Notes under the pieces: generated by a model | Seen by the model: the letters and a program-made list of their open reading frames with translations, nothing else | Database searches by the model: none | What the model was told of the DNA's origin: nothing | Program-made: the position numbers and the translations under genes | Shown: positions 1-5,929 of the stretch, in pieces | Position numbering within the stretch: position 1 is the stretch's first letter | Layout of the letters: each line of letters begins with the position of its first letter | Origin: CAJXVY01 sp965660355 | Lineage (GTDB): Bacteria > Actinomycetota > Actinomycetes > Actinomycetales > Microbacteriaceae | Length of the DNA: 7,743 nt | Direction: 5' to 3' | Assembly (NCBI GenBank): GCA_965660355.1 | Contig: CBFHZN010000038.1 | Span: 1-7,743 of the forward strand

Positions 1-1
1 G

Positions 2-208
2 GTTGCCATTCATCCTTTTGTGAATGGGAACGGTAGACACGGGAGGCTCTTTGTCGACCTCCTAAGAAATTCCCTGGGTTTACAGCCTTTTAGTTGGGGA
101 GGCCTGGAAGCTCACCCGCTTAGCGAAAGCAGAAAGACTTACTTAGAGGCTCTGCGACTAGCCGACCGGGGAAACATGAGTCCCCCATTAACCTTTGTCC
201 AGGGTTGA
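2..208 (+). CDS. Fic-domain protein, C-terminal fragment (mobile mystery protein B type)
   Basis: The reading frame is open from the window edge to the TGA at 206-208, so only the last 68 residues are visible and the true start lies upstream. Near the edge is HPFVNGNGRHGR (bp 11-46), the Fic active-site loop with its catalytic His. Fic enzymes usually transfer AMP or another nucleotide moiety onto protein hydroxyls. The canonical loop is HPFx(D/E)GNGRxxR; here Asn replaces the metal-binding acidic residue. From memory of the family, an Asn there, a following PF(S/T)WGG segment and an ending of the form YxxALRxAD...PLxxF are typical of 'mobile mystery protein B', usually encoded after a small helix-turn-helix 'protein A' gene. 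That partner would lie outside the window. G+C of the first 180 bp is about 52 percent. The Fic assignment is firm; the subfamily is an inference from pattern, and biochemical activity is unknown. Confidence 0.85.
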   Translation, partial: VAIHPFVNGNGRHGRLFVDLLRNSLGLQPFSWGGLEAHPLSESRKTYLEALRLADRGNMSPPLTFVQG

Positions 209-243
209 CTTGATAACGATTTCTAAACAGTGTTCATTCTCTG

Positions 244-271
244 TTGCAGGTGTATGCTCAGGGTTTACACT
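244..271 (+). promoter_or_regulatory. possible promoter for the first SDR gene
   Basis: TTGCAG (244-249) and TACACT (266-271) are separated by 16 bp and lie about 40 bp before the ATG at 312. Each hexamer matches the sigma-70 consensus only partly, so this is the best candidate in the 103-bp gap after the Fic gene rather than a firm call. I see no terminator for the Fic gene in this gap. Confidence 0.3.
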
Positions 272-294
272 TACAGTAGTTTCCAGACTTCAAC

Positions 295-305
295 GAGGAA
301 GGTGA
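295..305 (+). promoter_or_regulatory. ribosome binding site of the first SDR gene
   Basis: A purine-rich stretch GAGGAAGGTGA ends 6 nt before the ATG at 312 and is a good match to the anti-Shine-Dalgarno sequence. It favours the ATG at 312 over the in-frame TTG at 306, which overlaps the end of this site. Confidence 0.7.
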
Positions 306-311
306 TTGGTC

Positions 312-1115
312 ATGGACAAGACAAGACTTGCAGGAAAAAAGGCCCTTATTACAGGTGGCGCCCAGGGAATGGGTGCAGCAATAGCAAAGTACTGGGCCGC
401 TCAGGGAGCAGCCGTATGCGTTGCTGATCTCAACGAAGAAGGCATCGAGAAGGTTGCCGAAGAAATCAAAGCTGACGGTGGTGAAGCAACCTTCATCAAA
501 CTTGATGTTCAAGATGAGGAGCAGGCCAAGGCCGCTGTCGACCACACCGCTAAGACCTTTGGTGAGATCAACGTACTGCTAAATAACGCAGGCGTTAACA
601 AGCCACTGTTTTTCCCAGACATCACCAAAGCGAACTACGACTTCATCATGGGTGTGAACACCTGGGGAAGTTTGAACGTGATGCAGAAAGTCACTCACAA
701 GATGATTGACCAGGGTAAAAAAGAATACCCCTACAAAATCGTGAACGTTGGCTCAATTCTCTCTCGTGAGGCATTCGATGATGTGACTGTCTACACCATG
801 AGTAAGCACGCAATCTTGGGTCTTATCAAAGCGGGTGCTAAGAGCTTGTGGCAGTACGGAATCACCGTGAACGGCTACGGCCCAGGTGTTGTTCGCACAG
901 AACTTTGGGAGCAGTTGGATAAAGACCTAGTTGAAATTGGAAAGTTTGACAAAGTTGGAAAGTCAATGGACGACATTGCCGAGAACATGATTCTCATGCA
1001 GCGCTACAGCTACCCAGAAGATGTGGTTGGAACAGCTGCTTTCTTGGCAAGCCCAGAAAGTGACTACATGACAGGCCAGCTTCTGATGATCGATGGCGGA
1101 ATGGTGATTCAGTAG
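312..1115 (+). CDS. short-chain dehydrogenase/reductase, diacetyl/acetoin reductase-like
   Basis: A classical SDR of 267 residues with a Rossmann fold, expected to be a soluble cytoplasmic NAD(P)(H)-dependent oxidoreductase. Visible motifs are the cofactor loop TGGAQGMG (14-21), an Asp at the end of beta-2 (D39, favouring NAD(H) over NADP(H)), NNAG (91-94), and the tetrad N116, S148, Y161 and K165 (YTMSK). PG at 191-192 is followed by T196. The region from YGITVNGY to the end, including ASPESDYMTGQ and the terminal DGG, closely resembles meso-2,3-butanediol dehydrogenase/diacetyl reductase (BudC-type) proteins, but SDR substrates are hard to read from sequence, and sugar-alcohol dehydrogenases share this pattern. 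ATG 312 is chosen because a strong ribosome binding site precedes it. It is probably a single-gene unit: it has its own candidate promoter and ends in a strong terminator. SDR family is certain; the acetoin/diacetyl substrate is a guess. Confidence 0.93.
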   Translation: MDKTRLAGKKALITGGAQGMGAAIAKYWAAQGAAVCVADLNEEGIEKVAEEIKADGGEATFIKLDVQDEEQAKAAVDHTAKTFGEINVLLNNAGVNKPLFFPDITKANYDFIMGVNTWGSLNVMQKVTHKMIDQGKKEYPYKIVNVGSILSREAFDDVTVYTMSKHAILGLIKAGAKSLWQYGITVNGYGPGVVRTELWEQLDKDLVEIGKFDKVGKSMDDIAENMILMQRYSYPEDVVGTAAFLASPESDYMTGQLLMIDGGMVIQ

Positions 1116-1128
1116 CTTATCCAGAAAG

Positions 1129-1165
1129 AACCCTGCGAGTGTTTAGCTCGCAGGGTTTTTCTTTT
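1129..1165 (+). terminator. intrinsic terminator between the convergent SDR and qor genes
   Basis: A perfect 11-bp stem (AACCCTGCGAG at 1129-1139 with its complement at 1147-1157) closes a 7-nt loop and runs into the T-rich tract TTTTTCTTTT (1156-1165). It lies 13 bp after the SDR stop and just past the qor stop at 1172. On the minus strand the hairpin is followed by TCTTTCTGG, a weaker U-tract, so it may also end qor transcripts, but it is best suited to the plus strand. Confidence 0.9.
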
Positions 1166-1171
1166 ACCTGA

Positions 1172-2137
1172 TTAGTTAATCAATAAAAGTTTGCCAGAGG
1201 TCATTCTGGATTCGATATCCAGATGCGCCTGGGAGGCATCAGCAAGCGGGTATTCACCGCCGATTTCAACCCTCAGATTTCCATTCAGAATCTCTTGAAA
1301 TAGATCGTTGCTTCTGGATTCCAGTTCTTCTCGGGTGGCGATGTAATCGGCAAGCGTGGGTCTGGTGATAAACAGTGACCCCATGGAATTCAACAACTGC
1401 AGGTCCATCGCTGGAACCGGACCGCTGGAGGCTCCGAATAATGCCAAAAGACCACGTTTTTTGAGACTTGCAAGGCTTTGCATATAGGTTTCTTTGCCAA
1501 CACCGTCATACACAACATCAACTCCCTGGTTTTTAGTCAGAGTTCTGACTTGCTGATCAAAGTCTTTGTAATCAATTGCGTGATCAACACTCAGCTCAAT
1601 CAGACTCTGACGTTTTTCATCTGTGGAGGCAGTTGCAATTACTTTTCCACCTGCGTTTTTAATCATCTGCACCAGTAATCTTCCAACCCCACCGCTTCCT
1701 GCATGAACTAGTGCTGTTGTGTCTGGGGTTATTGGAAAAGTGCTTCGAGAGAGGTAATGAGCTGTTAGGCCTTGCAGCATCACTGCTCCCGCAATCTTTG
1801 GATCTAGGTCATCTGGAACAACCACCGCTTTGGATTCAGGTAAGGATACCTTTTCTGCGTAGCTCCCAGGATGAAAAGGCCATGCAACAATTTGGCCCAC
1901 CCTAAAATTTGATTCTTTGTCTGCCTCAATAACCCTTCCAGCACCCTCTAGACCAAGGATTAGAGGCAGTGGTTTTTGATAACCGGGTAGTCCTTGACGC
2001 TGATAGGTGTCAATGAAATTCACTCCCGCTGCGATGATTTCAACCAGCAATTCACCACTTCCCCTTTTGGGGTCACTCACTTCCGAACTAGTCAGATTCT
2101 GAGCCTCGGTGAAGTCCTGTATGGAGATTGCTTGCAT
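1172..2137 (-). CDS. qor: NADPH:quinone oxidoreductase (zinc-independent MDR family)
   Basis: A 321-residue medium-chain dehydrogenase/reductase, close to the roughly 325 residues usual for bacterial Qor/zeta-crystallin proteins. These reduce quinones (mostly by one electron) or other conjugated carbonyls with NADPH in the cytoplasm. The N-terminal GroES-like domain carries GVNFIDTYQRQGLP (38-51), the quinone oxidoreductase signature. MLQGLTAHYL (120-129) leads into the nucleotide-binding domain with AGSGGVG (146-152), a variant of the usual AxxGGVG loop. The cysteines that would bind catalytic or structural zinc in alcohol dehydrogenases are absent, as expected for Qor. The ATG at 2137 has no Shine-Dalgarno; a -10-like TAAATT ends 6 nt before it, suggesting a leaderless transcript. 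It is divergent from lldD and convergent with the first SDR. Family is firm; the physiological substrate is not known. Confidence 0.93.
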   Translation of the reverse strand: MQAISIQDFTEAQNLTSSEVSDPKRGSGELLVEIIAAGVNFIDTYQRQGLPGYQKPLPLILGLEGAGRVIEADKESNFRVGQIVAWPFHPGSYAEKVSLPESKAVVVPDDLDPKIAGAVMLQGLTAHYLSRSTFPITPDTTALVHAGSGGVGRLLVQMIKNAGGKVIATASTDEKRQSLIELSVDHAIDYKDFDQQVRTLTKNQGVDVVYDGVGKETYMQSLASLKKRGLLALFGASSGPVPAMDLQLLNSMGSLFITRPTLADYIATREELESRSNDLFQEILNGNLRVEIGGEYPLADASQAHLDIESRMTSGKLLLIN

Positions 2138-2143
2138 GCGCCG

Positions 2144-2172
2144 AATTTATCTTTAGGGAACTAAAAAGGCAA
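2144..2172 (-). promoter_or_regulatory. candidate leaderless promoter of qor
   Basis: On the minus strand TTGCCT (2172-2167), a 17-bp spacer and TAAATT (2149-2144) match the sigma-70 layout with four of six bases in each hexamer. The -10 ends 6 nt before the ATG, so transcription would begin at or next to the start codon. This fits the missing Shine-Dalgarno. Confidence 0.4.
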
Positions 2173-2186
2173 TCTGACTGTTCAAT

Positions 2187-2214
2187 TTGCATATTTACTT
2201 AAAACGCATATGCT
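2187..2214 (+). promoter_or_regulatory. candidate promoter of the lldD operon
   Basis: TTGCAT (2187-2192) and TATGCT (2209-2214) are 16 bp apart, about 27 bp before the GTG start of lldD. It is the best plus-strand candidate in the 103-bp divergent region. The repeated GCATAT element overlaps both hexamers, so a regulator bound there would block RNA polymerase. Confidence 0.35.
2189..2213. repeat. GCATAT repeat / inverted repeat, possible operator
   Basis: GCATAT at 2189-2194 recurs at 2206-2211, where it is part of the 8-bp palindrome GCATATGC (2206-2213). The first copy and ATATGC (2208-2213) also form an inverted repeat. Position over the candidate lldD promoter suggests a regulator binding site, but the elements are short and AT-rich, so chance is possible. 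It does not have the TGGT-N-ACCA form expected for FadR/LldR-type GntR regulators. Confidence 0.25.
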
Positions 2215-2228
2215 TATCAAACTTCAAT

Positions 2229-2235
2229 GGAGAGG
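2229..2235 (+). promoter_or_regulatory. ribosome binding site that sets the lldD start
   Basis: GGAGAGG sits 5 nt before GTG 2241. The longer open frame begins at TTG 2187, but the 18 extra codons have no homologous look, and that TTG lies inside the candidate -35 box. Confidence 0.75.
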
Positions 2236-2240
2236 TAGCA

Positions 2241-3476
2241 GTGAAAAGACGGTTCCCCAGACCTAAAGACTTAGCTCCGCTAATGAAATTCAAAAGTTTT
2301 GATTTCAATGGCAAACGACGAAGGCTTGAGTCTGCTCTCACAATTTATGACCTCCGAGACATAGCCAAGCGCCGAACACCAACGGCTCCCTTTGATTACA
2401 CAGATGGTTCTGCTGAGGGTGAGATATCAATCAAAAGAGCTCGCGAAGCCTTCGAGGATGTTCAATTCACTCCTAATATTTTAAAAAACGTGGAGGATGC
2501 CGACACCTCTATTGAAGTCCTAGGCCAAAGATCAGCCATGCCGACATCGATTGCCCCAACTGGCTTCACCCGCATGATGCACGCAGCCGGCGAGCAAGCT
2601 GGTTCGGCTGCTGCTGGCAAACACGGCATTCCCTTTACTCTTTCAACCCTTGGAACTGAAACTGTTGAAACAGTCGCCGAGGCAAACCCAAACGGTCGCA
2701 ACTGGTTCCAGCTGTATATGCTCACCGATCGAGAACTAAGCATGGGTTTGGTTGATAGGGCAGCTAAGGCAGGTTATGACACATTGTTTGTGACGGTTGA
2801 TGTTCCAGTTGCCGGGGCAAGGCTCAGAGACAAGCGAAACGGAATGACCATTCCGCCAACGCTGACTCCAAAAACAATTGTTAATGCCATTCCGAGACCT
2901 GAGTGGTGGATCAATTTCTTAACAACTGAACCTTTAGAGTTTGCAAACCTGCGCCATTTCCAAGGAACCGTTGGTGAATTGATTGACACCATGTTTGACC
3001 CAACAATTACTTTCGATGATTTGAAGTGGATTCGTGAGCAATGGAAAGGAAACCTGGTTGTCAAAGGAATTCAGTCACTTCAAGATGCCAAATCAGTCGC
3101 TGACTACGGGGTTGAGGGAATTGTGTTGTCAAACCACGGAGGACGTCAACTAGACAGAGCTCCGGTGCCATTTCATTTATTGCCAGAGGTGAGCAAACAC
3201 ATGAAGGGTAAATACGAAATCATGGTCGACACCGGCATCATGAATGGTGCTGACATTGCGGCAGCAGTAGCGCTTGGAGCAAACTCCACAATGATCGGCA
3301 GGGCGTATTTATATGGCCTGATGGCTGGGGGTCAAGAGGGTGTTGAAAGAACACTGGGGATATTAAAAGACCAATTGGTTCGAACCATGAAACTTTTGGG
3401 AGTAAACAGTGTTCAGGAATTAGAACCCAAACACGTGCAGCAACTAAAACGTTACGAAGCAATCAAGTTCGACTAG
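2241..3476 (+). CDS. lldD: FMN-dependent L-lactate dehydrogenase (2-hydroxyacid dehydrogenase family)
   Basis: A 411-residue member of the FMN-dependent alpha-hydroxyacid oxidase/dehydrogenase family, a TIM barrel that oxidises a 2-hydroxyacid, typically L-lactate to pyruvate, and passes electrons to the respiratory chain or oxygen. Visible are the N-terminal FDYTDGSAEGE segment (residues 51-61), the FMN-contacting APTGF region, WFQLY, VDVPVAGARLRDKRNG, the barrel lysine in VVKGI (K275), and the active-site signature SNHGGRQLD with catalytic His299 and substrate-binding Arg302. DTGIM at 330-334 replaces the more usual DGGVR of the phosphate-binding loop; I recall this variant as normal for actinobacterial LldD2-type proteins. 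The start is GTG 2241, preceded by GGAGAGG. It is the first gene of a four-gene operon; its stop overlaps the ribosome binding site of the amidase gene. Family is certain. L-lactate is the likeliest substrate, but the amidase neighbour leaves room for another short 2-hydroxyacid. Confidence 0.93.
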   Translation: MKRRFPRPKDLAPLMKFKSFDFNGKRRRLESALTIYDLRDIAKRRTPTAPFDYTDGSAEGEISIKRAREAFEDVQFTPNILKNVEDADTSIEVLGQRSAMPTSIAPTGFTRMMHAAGEQAGSAAAGKHGIPFTLSTLGTETVETVAEANPNGRNWFQLYMLTDRELSMGLVDRAAKAGYDTLFVTVDVPVAGARLRDKRNGMTIPPTLTPKTIVNAIPRPEWWINFLTTEPLEFANLRHFQGTVGELIDTMFDPTITFDDLKWIREQWKGNLVVKGIQSLQDAKSVADYGVEGIVLSNHGGRQLDRAPVPFHLLPEVSKHMKGKYEIMVDTGIMNGADIAAAVALGANSTMIGRAYLYGLMAGGQEGVERTLGILKDQLVRTMKLLGVNSVQELEPKHVQQLKRYEAIKFD

Positions 3477-3484
3477 GAGGAGAC

Positions 3485-4486
3485 ATGGAAGAAATCATCT
3501 TTAGGCCCGAAAGGCATGAATATGTTTATACCTTTGGTGGTGCTGAGCCAATTAGAAAAATCAAACCGGGGTCGCTTTTGCGACTTTGGTCAGAGGATGC
3601 CTTTAACGCAGCACTGCAATCCCCTTCGGATATGCCAAGTCAAAAACTTGATATCAGATACGTGAATCCGCAAACCGGACCTTTCTACGTCGAAGGCGCA
3701 GAACCAGGTGACACTTTAGCCCTGCATATCGTGGATCTAACCCCTGCAAGAAGCTTCGGTGCATCAACCACTATTCCTTTTTTTGGTGGGTTGTCATCGA
3801 CTGACAGAACTGCGATGTTGCAGCAAGCACTTCCTGAGGCAACTTGGATTTATGAAGTTGACACCGAGAGACAGATGGTTGGTTTCCAGGCTCAGTTTGG
3901 TGAGTTTGAGGTAGCGCTTCCAATTGAAACCATGCTGGGAACAGTTGGTGTTGCACCTGGTGCCAGCGAAGTTAGAACTTCATTAGTTCCAGAACGCTTT
4001 GGTGGCAACATGGACACCCCGGAGATGAAGGTTGGAACAACTGCCTATTTGGGTGTGAATGTTGAGGGAGCGATGTTCTCCATTGGCGATGGTCACTACC
4101 GTCAGGGTGAGGGCGAGGCCTGCGGAACTGCAGTTGAAGGAGCAATGGACTCGGTAATTCTGGTGGAGTTGATTAAGGGCAATGGTCCACTGTGGCCAAG
4201 GCTAGAAACAGATGACTACTGGATGGTTGTTGGTTCTTCAAGACCAATGGAGGACTCTTGGAGAATCGCGCAGATGGAGATGGTCAACTGGTTCAGCGAG
4301 ATGTTCAGTCTTGACCACATGGATTCCTACCAACTGCTGACTCAGATTTCTCTTGCGCCGATTGCGAATGTGGTGGATGCCAACTACAGCGTGGTGGTGA
4401 AGGTAAAGAAGTCTCTCATGCCAGAGAGACATGCATTCGGGGGAATGCACACAAGGCTTCGGGATTTGGCAAAAACCGTCAAATAA
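3485..4486 (+). CDS. acetamidase/formamidase family amidohydrolase
   Basis: A 333-residue protein of the FmdA/AmdA family, which hydrolyses short aliphatic amides such as formamide or acetamide to the acid plus ammonia, and is unrelated to the amidase-signature and nitrilase families. Family motifs are GPFYVEGAEPGDT (65-77), GGNMDT (173-178) and GDGHYRQGEGE (201-211; the usual form is GDGHAxQGDGE), followed by CGTAVE. Length is in the usual range of 300-410. There is no signal peptide or membrane segment, so it should be cytoplasmic. ATG 3485 follows the lldD stop by 8 nt, and its AGGAGG Shine-Dalgarno (3475-3480) overlaps that stop codon, so translation is probably coupled. A SatP-type transporter gene follows 40 nt later. 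Family is certain; which amide is cleaved is not readable. Co-transcription with a 2-hydroxyacid dehydrogenase makes a hydroxy-amide such as lactamide or glycolamide an attractive but unproven candidate. Confidence 0.92.
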   Translation: MEEIIFRPERHEYVYTFGGAEPIRKIKPGSLLRLWSEDAFNAALQSPSDMPSQKLDIRYVNPQTGPFYVEGAEPGDTLALHIVDLTPARSFGASTTIPFFGGLSSTDRTAMLQQALPEATWIYEVDTERQMVGFQAQFGEFEVALPIETMLGTVGVAPGASEVRTSLVPERFGGNMDTPEMKVGTTAYLGVNVEGAMFSIGDGHYRQGEGEACGTAVEGAMDSVILVELIKGNGPLWPRLETDDYWMVVGSSRPMEDSWRIAQMEMVNWFSEMFSLDHMDSYQLLTQISLAPIANVVDANYSVVVKVKKSLMPERHAFGGMHTRLRDLAKTVK

Positions 4487-4526
4487 CGAAGGGGCAATCC
4501 CGCCCATAAACACAAAGGAGTGTTTG

Positions 4527-5096
4527 ATGGAAAAACAAGCAAACCCCGCAGTCTTGGGACTGTTGGGATATGGAATGAGCACAGTTCTACTAAGCCTTGG
4601 CAATAGTGGAATCTACCCCGTTGATGGAATGGTCTTCGCCGTTGCAATATTCTTCGGTGGCATAGCCCAAACTCTGGTGGCAATGATGCTATTCAGACAG
4701 GGTGACACCTTTGGAGTTACAGCATTCGGTGGTTACTCATTTTTGTGGCTATCTTTTGCGTTTTTAAACATTGGCGCAATAAACGAGTGGTGGACTATCA
4801 CCTCAGCAGGTGTTGGTTGGTATCTGATCATGTGGATGATTTTCACCATCGGTCTGCTATTGGCATCAACAGTTGCACCCCGGGTTCTAACAATTGTGTT
4901 GGCCCTAACGGTTGTTTTGTTGGGTTCACTAGGACTTGGAGCAATTACCGGCAACGCGGCTCTGAGCCTATTTGGTGGTTACGAGGGAATCGTGACGGGT
5001 GGTCTGGCGATGTATTTGGCCTTTGCCTTCCTGCTCAACGAGATGTTTGGAAAAGAAGTTCTGCCGGTGGGTAGCCCCATCAGGCAAAGCGCATAA
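4527..5096 (+). CDS. satP: acetate uptake transporter, GPR1/FUN34/YaaH (SatP) family
   Basis: A 189-residue inner-membrane protein, almost the same length as E. coli SatP (188). Members form hexameric channels or proton symporters for acetate and, in some, succinate. The N-terminal signature NPAxLGL is at residues 6-12 as NPAVLGL, with Val where Pro is usual. FFGGIAQ (42-48), a GDTFGVTAFGGYSFLW segment and the C-terminal LNEMFGKEVLPVG are all family hallmarks. Six hydrophobic segments are visible, at roughly 9-29, 35-57, 66-86, 93-114, 118-140 and 147-168. The start is ATG 4527, with AAAGGAG (4514-4520) 6 nt upstream; longer in-frame starts would overlap the amidase gene. It lies between the amidase and the second SDR, so it probably imports or balances the small acid produced or used by these enzymes. 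It is not an AmiS/UreI channel, the more common transporter partner of amidases. Family is firm; the ion or acid carried is inferred. Confidence 0.92.
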   Translation: MEKQANPAVLGLLGYGMSTVLLSLGNSGIYPVDGMVFAVAIFFGGIAQTLVAMMLFRQGDTFGVTAFGGYSFLWLSFAFLNIGAINEWWTITSAGVGWYLIMWMIFTIGLLLASTVAPRVLTIVLALTVVLLGSLGLGAITGNAALSLFGGYEGIVTGGLAMYLAFAFLLNEMFGKEVLPVGSPIRQSA

Positions 5097-5111
5097 ACAA
5101 AAGGAGACAAA

Positions 5112-5873
5112 ATGGATCTGAAGATCAAAGGAAAAACAGCCATGGTCACCGGTGGCACCAAGGGCATCGGTCGAGCGATTGTTGAGGCATTCGCTGCAGA
5201 AGGTGCGAACGTTGCCTTCTGCGCAAGAAACCCAGAAGAAGTGGCACAGACTGAGAAGGATGTGGCCTCAATGGGAGTGAAAGCTAAAGGCACCGTGTTG
5301 GATGTCAGCGATGCAGCCGGAATGAGAGCTTGGGTTGATGACACAGCCAAAGAATTCGGTGGTATTGACATGGCTGTTGCAAACGTGAGTGCACTGGCGA
5401 TTCCCGATGAGGATGAGAACTGGGAGGCAAGCTTTCGAGTTGATTTGATGGGAACGGTCAACATGATGAAGGCTGTGATTCCGCATCTAGATAAGTCTGA
5501 TGTGAAGTCACTAGTTGCCATCTCCAGTGTTTCTGGTCGTGAGGCTGACTTCGCAAGTGGGCCCTACGGAACCATGAAGACCGCCATTATTGGCTACATG
5601 GGAGGTCTGGCACTCTCTCTTGCCGAAAAGGGCATTAGGGCGAACACTGTTTCACCAGGCAACACCTATTTCCCGGGTGGGGTTTGGAACAACATTGAAA
5701 CAGGCAACCCTGAGTTGTATGACTTTGCAATGGGTCTCAACCCAACCGGAAGAATGGGAACAGCCGAGGAACAAGCTGCAGGTGTGGTCTTTATCTCATC
5801 TCCAGTTTCAAGCAGAATCAGCGGAGCTAATCTGCTAATTGATGGTGCACTAACCCGCGGCATTCAGTTCTAG
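5112..5873 (+). CDS. short-chain dehydrogenase/reductase with atypical NNAG and Asn sites
   Basis: A 253-residue SDR, last gene of the lldD operon. It starts 15 nt after the satP stop, with AAGGAGA (5101-5107) before ATG 5112. The cofactor loop is TGGTKGIG (13-20) with R39 in a CARN sequence, which favours NADP(H). Catalytic S139, Y152 and K156 (YGTMK) are in place, and SPGNT follows the active site. Two usual features are changed: NNAG becomes ANVS (90-93), and the Asn of the catalytic tetrad (VNxxG) is Asp (D111 in VDLMG). From memory, a subfamily with ANVSA, SGREADFASGPYG-like and DGALTRGIQF-like segments exists in several bacterial groups, so these are likely shared subfamily traits and not damage. 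The substrate is unknown. The operon suggests reduction or oxidation of a carbonyl linked to the hydroxyacid or amide pathway. It is not fatty-acid FabG, given these changes. Confidence 0.92.
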   Translation: MDLKIKGKTAMVTGGTKGIGRAIVEAFAAEGANVAFCARNPEEVAQTEKDVASMGVKAKGTVLDVSDAAGMRAWVDDTAKEFGGIDMAVANVSALAIPDEDENWEASFRVDLMGTVNMMKAVIPHLDKSDVKSLVAISSVSGREADFASGPYGTMKTAIIGYMGGLALSLAEKGIRANTVSPGNTYFPGGVWNNIETGNPELYDFAMGLNPTGRMGTAEEQAAGVVFISSPVSSRISGANLLIDGALTRGIQF

Positions 5874-5877
5874 AAAA

Positions 5878-5916
5878 AAATTAAACCCGTCCATCTATGG
5901 TGGGCGGGTTTAATTT
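5878..5916. terminator. bidirectional intrinsic terminator
   Basis: A long hairpin has arms 5878-5895 and 5899-5916: twelve perfect pairs (AAATTAAACCCG with its complement), then a G-rich top with two G-T pairs and a 3-nt loop. It starts 4 nt after the stop of the second SDR. On the minus strand the stem is followed by a run of T from the AAAAAAA at 5874-5880, making it a strong terminator for the convergent TRIC gene. On the plus strand the tail (TTAATTTCTTAAA) is U-rich but broken. Confidence 0.88.
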
Positions 5917-5929
5917 CTTAAACTAACCG

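Noticed and set aside
225..245. AACAG/CTGTT inverted repeat after the Fic gene as a terminator
   Set aside because: The stem is only 5 bp around a loop of about 10 nt with no U-tract, so it would not be expected to terminate.
2187..2240. N-terminal extension of lldD by 18 codons from TTG 2187
   Set aside because: The codons have no family likeness, the TTG lacks a ribosome binding site and lies in the candidate -35 box, while GTG 2241 has GGAGAGG 5 nt upstream.
4431..4526. Longer satP start inside the amidase gene
   Set aside because: The extra 32 codons lie wholly or partly within the amidase coding region and do not fit the family. ATG 4527 has a clear AAAGGAG, and the NPA signature follows 5 residues later, as in known SatP.
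4979..5521. A 180-codon minus-strand open frame across satP and the second SDR
   Set aside because: It lies opposite two firm genes, crosses their junction, and shows no motif. It is an antisense shadow.
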